DNA from: Betaproteobacteria bacterium LSUCC0117 | GTDB taxonomy: Bacteria > Pseudomonadota > Gammaproteobacteria > Burkholderiales > Burkholderiaceae_C | Direction: 5' to 3' | Assembly: GCA_030441535.1 (NCBI GenBank) | Contig: JAUJFZ010000007.1 | Coordinates: 1-64,000, forward strand | Length of the DNA stretch: 64,000 bases | In this document: piece after piece, positions 60,188-64,000 of the stretch | Numbering within the stretch: the first letter of the stretch is position 1 | How the letters are laid out: every line of letters starts with the position of its first letter | Notes under the pieces: model-generated | What the model was told of the DNA's origin: nothing | Seen by the model: only the letters and a program-made list of their open reading frames with translations | Databases searched by the model: none | Made by a program: the position numbers and the translations under genes

Positions 60188-61464
60188 CCATGGCATCAAA
60201 CGGCCCGCTTTACGACCAACTGGATCAGTGGATTGACCAGCATTTCAACGAACAAGTTGATTTTTTTAAAGCCTTGGTCGCAGTCCCCACTGATACCCCA
60301 CCGGGCGACAACACGCCGCATGCGCTGCGCACAGCCGAGTTGCTCAAGTCTTTTGGCTACACGGCTGAACACCACGCACCGCCTGCTGAATTGGTTGAAG
60401 CCAACGGCATGACCAGCGTGACCAACCTCATTGTTCGACGCGCGTTCGGTGCAGGCGGTAAGACCATTGCGCTCAATGCCCACGGCGATGTGGTGCCACC
60501 GGGTGAGGGGTGGACCCATGATCCTTATGGCGGCGAAATCGTCGATGGCAAGATGTATGGGCGCGCCACTGCAGTCAGCAAGTGCGACTTCTCCACCTTC
60601 ACATTTGCGCTGCGTGCATTAGAGGCTGCTGCCAACACCGCACAGATGAAGGGACAGGTGGAGCTGCACTTTACTTACGACGAAGAATTCGGCGGCCTGT
60701 TGGGCCCAAACTACTTGCTGGCCAACAACCTCACCAAGCCTGACCTGATGATCGCCGCTGGCTTCAGCTACCAAGTCATCACGGCTCACAACGGCTGCTT
60801 ACAAATGGAAGTGACCGTTCACGGCAACATGGCGCACGCCGCCATCCCTGACTCTGGTGTTGATGCGCTGCAAGGCGCCCACGCCATACTGGCCGCCCTA
60901 TACGCGCAGAACACGCTGTACAAACAAGTCGTCTCACAGGTTGAAGGCATCACACACCCCTACCTAAATGTCGGCATGATCACCGGCGGCACCAACACCA
61001 ACGTGGTGCCCGGTAAGGTCACTTTCAAACTCGACCGACGGATGATTCCCGAAGAGAACAGCGCAGAAGTCGAGGCAAATTTGCGCCAAGTCATGGCCGA
61101 TGCAGTCGCCGCCTTCAACCAAGGCCGCAACGACGCAGGAATCTCGATCAGCATCAAGCGGATGCTCATGTGTGAGGCGATGAAACCATTACCCGGCAAC
61201 AAACCCTTGGTCGATGCCCTGCAACAGCATGGCGAAGCCGTTTTTGGCGAACCGATCCCCGCGCTGGGTACCCCTCTGTACACGGACGTGCGCCTCTACG
61301 TAGAGCGCGGTATTCCCGGTGTCATATATGGTGCCGGACCGCGTACCGTTTTGGAATCACACGCCAAGCGCGCAGACGAGCGCATTGATCTCGAAGATTT
61401 GCGCCGCGCCACCAAAGTCATCGCCAGAACGCTGGCAGATTTACTCAGCGCGCCTACACTGTAA
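60184..61464 (+). CDS. M20 family metallopeptidase in purine operon
   Basis: A 426-residue M20 (ArgE/DapE-type) hydrolase. Metal-binding elements are NAHGDVVPPGEGW near residue 100, YDEEFGG near 165, and a dimerisation-domain segment GNMAHAAIPDSGVDA. Its start overlaps the preceding fusion gene by four bases, so it is certainly in the purine operon. M20 enzymes cleave amides; a role in a later ureide step (such as ureidoglycine or ureidoglycolate) is possible but only inferred. Not a second AllC, as it lacks that subfamily's HAGTTPM motif. Confidence 0.88.
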   Translation: MTMASNGPLYDQLDQWIDQHFNEQVDFFKALVAVPTDTPPGDNTPHALRTAELLKSFGYTAEHHAPPAELVEANGMTSVTNLIVRRAFGAGGKTIALNAHGDVVPPGEGWTHDPYGGEIVDGKMYGRATAVSKCDFSTFTFALRALEAAANTAQMKGQVELHFTYDEEFGGLLGPNYLLANNLTKPDLMIAAGFSYQVITAHNGCLQMEVTVHGNMAHAAIPDSGVDALQGAHAILAALYAQNTLYKQVVSQVEGITHPYLNVGMITGGTNTNVVPGKVTFKLDRRMIPEENSAEVEANLRQVMADAVAAFNQGRNDAGISISIKRMLMCEAMKPLPGNKPLVDALQQHGEAVFGEPIPALGTPLYTDVRLYVERGIPGVIYGAGPRTVLESHAKRADERIDLEDLRRATKVIARTLADLLSAPTL

Positions 61465-61488
61465 TACCCACACCCTCGGAGACCATCC

Positions 61489-63780
61489 ATGTCAGCTGAA
61501 GATACCCTGCGCGACGCCGCGCTCGACTACCACCGCAGCCCTCGCCACGGCAAGATCTCAGTCACCCCAACCAAACCGCTGTCAAACCAACGTGACCTCT
61601 CGTTGGCTTACTCACCCGGCGTGGCCTACCCGTGCTTGGCGATCGAGAAAGACCCGACCATGGCGGCCGAGTACACCTCGCGTGGCAACTTGGTCGGCGT
61701 CGTGACCAACGGCACAGCAGTTTTGGGGCTGGGCGACATCGGGCCACTCGCCAGTAAACCAGTGATGGAGGGCAAAGGTTGCCTGTTTAAAAAATTCGCC
61801 GGTATCGATGTATTCGATATCGAACTGGCCGAGCGCGATCCCGACAAGCTGGTCGACATCATCGCTGCACTCGAACCGACATTGGGCGGCATCAACCTTG
61901 AAGACATCAAAGCGCCCGAGTGCTTCTACATCGAAAAGAAGCTGCGTGAGCGCATGAAAATTCCCGTCTTCCATGACGATCAACACGGCACAGCCATCAT
62001 CTCTGCAGCCGCGTTGCTCAACGGATTGGAGCTGGTGGACAAGGCGATTAGCGAAGTAAAGATCGCCGTGTCCGGCGCCGGTGCCGCTGCGATTGCTTGC
62101 CTCGACGTGATGGTGGGCTTGGGCGTATCGACAACCAATATTTTTGTGTGCGATTCCAAAGGCGTGATCTATGAAGGTCGCCCTGGCGGCTACGATGAAT
62201 CCAAAGCCCGCTACGCCCAAAAAACAGACGCCCGCACGTTGGCTGACGTGGTCAACGGCGCAGATGTTTTCTTGGGTTGCTCGGCACCTGGTGTGCTGAC
62301 AGTAGACATGATTAAAAGCATGGCGCGTGACCCGGTGGTTTTGGCACTCGCCAACCCAGAGCCCGAGATCCGTCCGGAGCTGGCGCGCGCCGCGCGACCC
62401 GACGTCATCATTGCCACAGGGCGTTCGGACTACCCCAATCAGGTCAACAACGTGCTGTGCTTCCCCTACATCTTCAGGGGTGCGCTGGACTGTGGCGCGA
62501 CCACCATTACAGAGGCCATGAAGCTGGCCTGTGTGCGTCAAATCGCCGATCTCGCCAAGGCGGAAACCAGCGATGAAGTTGCCGCAGCCTATGCGGGCGA
62601 AGAATTGGTTTTTGGTCGTGACTACCTGATCCCCAAGCCCTTTGACTCGCGCTTGATTCTGCGCATCGCACCAGCCGTTGCGGCTGCCGCCGAGGCCTCA
62701 GGCGTCGCGACCCGCCCCATCACAGATATGGCGGCTTACAAGCAAAGCTTAGAACGTTTCATCTACCAAACGGGTATCTTGATGCAGCCCGTTTTCAACG
62801 CAGCCAAGGTCGCCAAACCGGCGAACAAGCGCATCGCAATCGCTGAAGGCGAAGAAGAGCGTGCCCTGCGCGCCTGCCAACAAGCCATGGACGAAGACTT
62901 GGCTGTGCCCATCTTGGTGGGGCGCCCTGCCGTTATTGAAGCCCGTATCAAAAAAGCGGGCTTGCGCATGCAAATCGGTAAAGACGTCGAAGTCGTCAAC
63001 CCCGAGGATGACCCGCGTTACCGCACCTACTGGGAGCGTTACCACACGCTCATGGGACGCCAAGGCGTGAGCCCGGAAAATGCGAAAGTCGCCATTCGCC
63101 GCTCCAACACCCTGATCGCGGCGCTGATGGTATTGCTCGGTGACGCCGATGGCATGTTGTGCGGCTTGGTGGGCAACTTTGAGGGCCACCTGCGTCAAAT
63201 CAGTGACGTATTGGGTAAAGCCAAAGGTGCCTCCACCTTTGCCACCTGCAACGCGCTGGTTCTGAGCGAGCGCACCTTATTCATTGCCGACACCTACGTC
63301 AACGAAGACCCCACATCGCAGCAACTCGCGGAGATCGCGGCCATGACAGTTGCAGAGGTGCAGCGATTTGGTATTCCGCCGAAAGTAGCCTTCCTGTCGC
63401 ACTCCAGCTTTGGTTCAAGCAGCAGCGCTTCGGCGAAAAAAATGCGTTTGGCGCGCGACTTGTTCGCCGCAGCCAACCCCGACGTGGAGTGCGATGGCGA
63501 GATGCATGGCGACGCGGCCATGTCTGACGATATTCGCAAAGCCTACCTACCAGGGTCCACCCTGCACGGGTCTGCAAACGTCTTGATTTGCCCCAACCTC
63601 GACTCGGCGAACATCCTTTTCAACGTGTTAAAGATTACCAGCAGCGAGGGCGTTACCGTGGGTCCCGTTTTGCTGGGCAGTAGCGCACCGGTGCACATTT
63701 TGAACCCGTCATCGACTGTACGCCGTTACGTCAACATGATCGCGCTGGCAGCCGCCAACGCAGGCGCAGGTAAGGCTTAA
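61489..63780 (+). CDS. maeB: NADP-dependent malic enzyme
   Basis: A 763-residue MaeB type: malic enzyme at about 1-425 (SLAYSPGVAYPCLAI, KIPVFHDDQHGTA, and NAD(P) fold AVSGAGAAAIACLDV) and a C-terminal phosphotransacetylase-like domain at about 430-760 that is regulatory in this family. It decarboxylates malate to pyruvate with NADPH formation. It follows the M20 gene by 24 bases and may be read from the purine operon. Its stop shares bases with the convergent mscS-like gene (TTAA at 63777-63780). Confidence 0.96.
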   Translation: MSAEDTLRDAALDYHRSPRHGKISVTPTKPLSNQRDLSLAYSPGVAYPCLAIEKDPTMAAEYTSRGNLVGVVTNGTAVLGLGDIGPLASKPVMEGKGCLFKKFAGIDVFDIELAERDPDKLVDIIAALEPTLGGINLEDIKAPECFYIEKKLRERMKIPVFHDDQHGTAIISAAALLNGLELVDKAISEVKIAVSGAGAAAIACLDVMVGLGVSTTNIFVCDSKGVIYEGRPGGYDESKARYAQKTDARTLADVVNGADVFLGCSAPGVLTVDMIKSMARDPVVLALANPEPEIRPELARAARPDVIIATGRSDYPNQVNNVLCFPYIFRGALDCGATTITEAMKLACVRQIADLAKAETSDEVAAAYAGEELVFGRDYLIPKPFDSRLILRIAPAVAAAAEASGVATRPITDMAAYKQSLERFIYQTGILMQPVFNAAKVAKPANKRIAIAEGEEERALRACQQAMDEDLAVPILVGRPAVIEARIKKAGLRMQIGKDVEVVNPEDDPRYRTYWERYHTLMGRQGVSPENAKVAIRRSNTLIAALMVLLGDADGMLCGLVGNFEGHLRQISDVLGKAKGASTFATCNALVLSERTLFIADTYVNEDPTSQQLAEIAAMTVAEVQRFGIPPKVAFLSHSSFGSSSSASAKKMRLARDLFAAANPDVECDGEMHGDAAMSDDIRKAYLPGSTLHGSANVLICPNLDSANILFNVLKITSSEGVTVGPVLLGSSAPVHILNPSSTVRRYVNMIALAAANAGAGKA

Positions 63781-64000
63781 CGCGACCCGTCTACCACCGG
63801 CACGGCACCCCCTTCGGGTGTCGATGCCAGGTGTAGCGTTTGTGTGGGGAAGGCGAATTCAGCATGGTGCTGTTTCACAATCGCCATGACCTTCAACAGC
63901 ACGTCTTCTTTCTCGGCATGAAATCGCAACCACTCGGTTGTTTTTGTGAACGCGTAAATCATGATGTCCAGTTGCGAGGCGCCATAACCATTAAAGTGAA
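63777..64000 (-). CDS. MscS-family mechanosensitive channel, C-terminal fragment
   Basis: The reading frame is open to the end of the window, giving the last 74 codons of a larger protein. The sequence YGASQLDIMIYAFTKTTEW followed by LKVMAIVKQHHAEFAFPTQTLHL matches the cytosolic C-terminal domain of MscS/YnaI-type small-conductance channels. The remaining N-terminal part lies beyond 64000. It is not a short 61-residue gene, because the match continues upstream of the in-frame ATG at 63962. Confidence 0.82.
   Translation of the reverse strand, partial: HFNGYGASQLDIMIYAFTKTTEWLRFHAEKEDVLLKVMAIVKQHHAEFAFPTQTLHLASTPEGGAVPVVDGSR

Noticed and set aside
61612..62541. 309-codon open frame antisense to maeB
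   Set aside because: Composition follows from the coding bias of maeB and shows no recognisable domain; maeB itself is conserved over this region.
63777..63962. Complete 61-residue gene at the right edge
   Set aside because: The MscS-type match continues upstream of that ATG to the window edge, so it is a truncated larger gene.

Overview
This 64 kb window is a dense stretch of chromosome from a betaproteobacterium, most likely order Burkholderiales. The evidence is the gene order cysS / 3-methyladenine glycosylase / accA / tilS / lysC / tRNA-Ser, the ribD-ribE-ribBA-ribH-nusB cluster, a ZTP riboswitch ahead of glyA, and Burkholderiales-type proteins throughout (lapAB, DUF6172, an allantoate amidohydrolase fused to OHCU decarboxylase). 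Genus cannot be fixed by eye. I see no rRNA, insertion sequence, prophage, CRISPR array or defence system. Coding density is very high, with many 4-base start/stop overlaps.

Layout. 0-8 kb: a small P-loop kinase, the Cys-tRNA deacylase ybaK, a COQ7-family di-iron hydroxylase, then the most unusual gene here: a 1,075-residue self-sufficient reductive dehalogenase-like protein. It combines a duplicated corrinoid domain, two 4Fe-4S clusters and a fused FMN/NAD/2Fe-2S reductase. After it come a GDT1/TMEM165-type cation transporter and a lipoprotein gamma-glutamyltransferase whose 3' ends overlap antisense. 8-18 kb: tRNA-Ser(GCT), lysC, tilS, accA, a DNA glycosylase and cysS on the minus strand; on the plus strand a periplasmic TPR protein, an L,D-transpeptidase, two cyclophilins and lpxH. 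18-29.6 kb: a lytic transglycosylase, riboswitch-glyA, nrdR, a lone pseudopilin, the riboflavin genes, nusB, an aminotransferase, and ybgC-tolQ-tolR-tolA without tolB-pal. 29.6-41.8 kb: an RND efflux adaptor and pump, dnaE, a DUF599 membrane protein, a flavodoxin, two pirins and a divergent LysR regulator.

41.9-64 kb: a SulP anion transporter with a universal stress protein, DUF6172, modABC molybdate uptake, lapAB, a ComEA-like protein and the fluoride channel crcB. A purine-catabolism block follows: xdhA-xdhB-xdhC plus a second xdhC on the minus strand, a TonB-like lipoprotein, uraH, a GntR regulator with a TGTATACA palindrome upstream, puuE, a uraD-allC fusion and an M20 metallopeptidase. 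The NADP-malic enzyme maeB and a truncated MscS-family channel end the window. Molybdate imported by ModABC would supply the Mo cofactor of xanthine dehydrogenase, and the purine block would carry urate-derived hydroxyisourate through OHCU, allantoin and allantoate. Uricase and a ureidoglycolate-processing enzyme are not in the window.

Main points for a second look: the reductive dehalogenase fusion, the ZTP riboswitch, the degenerate GTP-cyclohydrolase half of RibBA, the split tol locus, the missing steps in the purine block, and several antisense gene overlaps.
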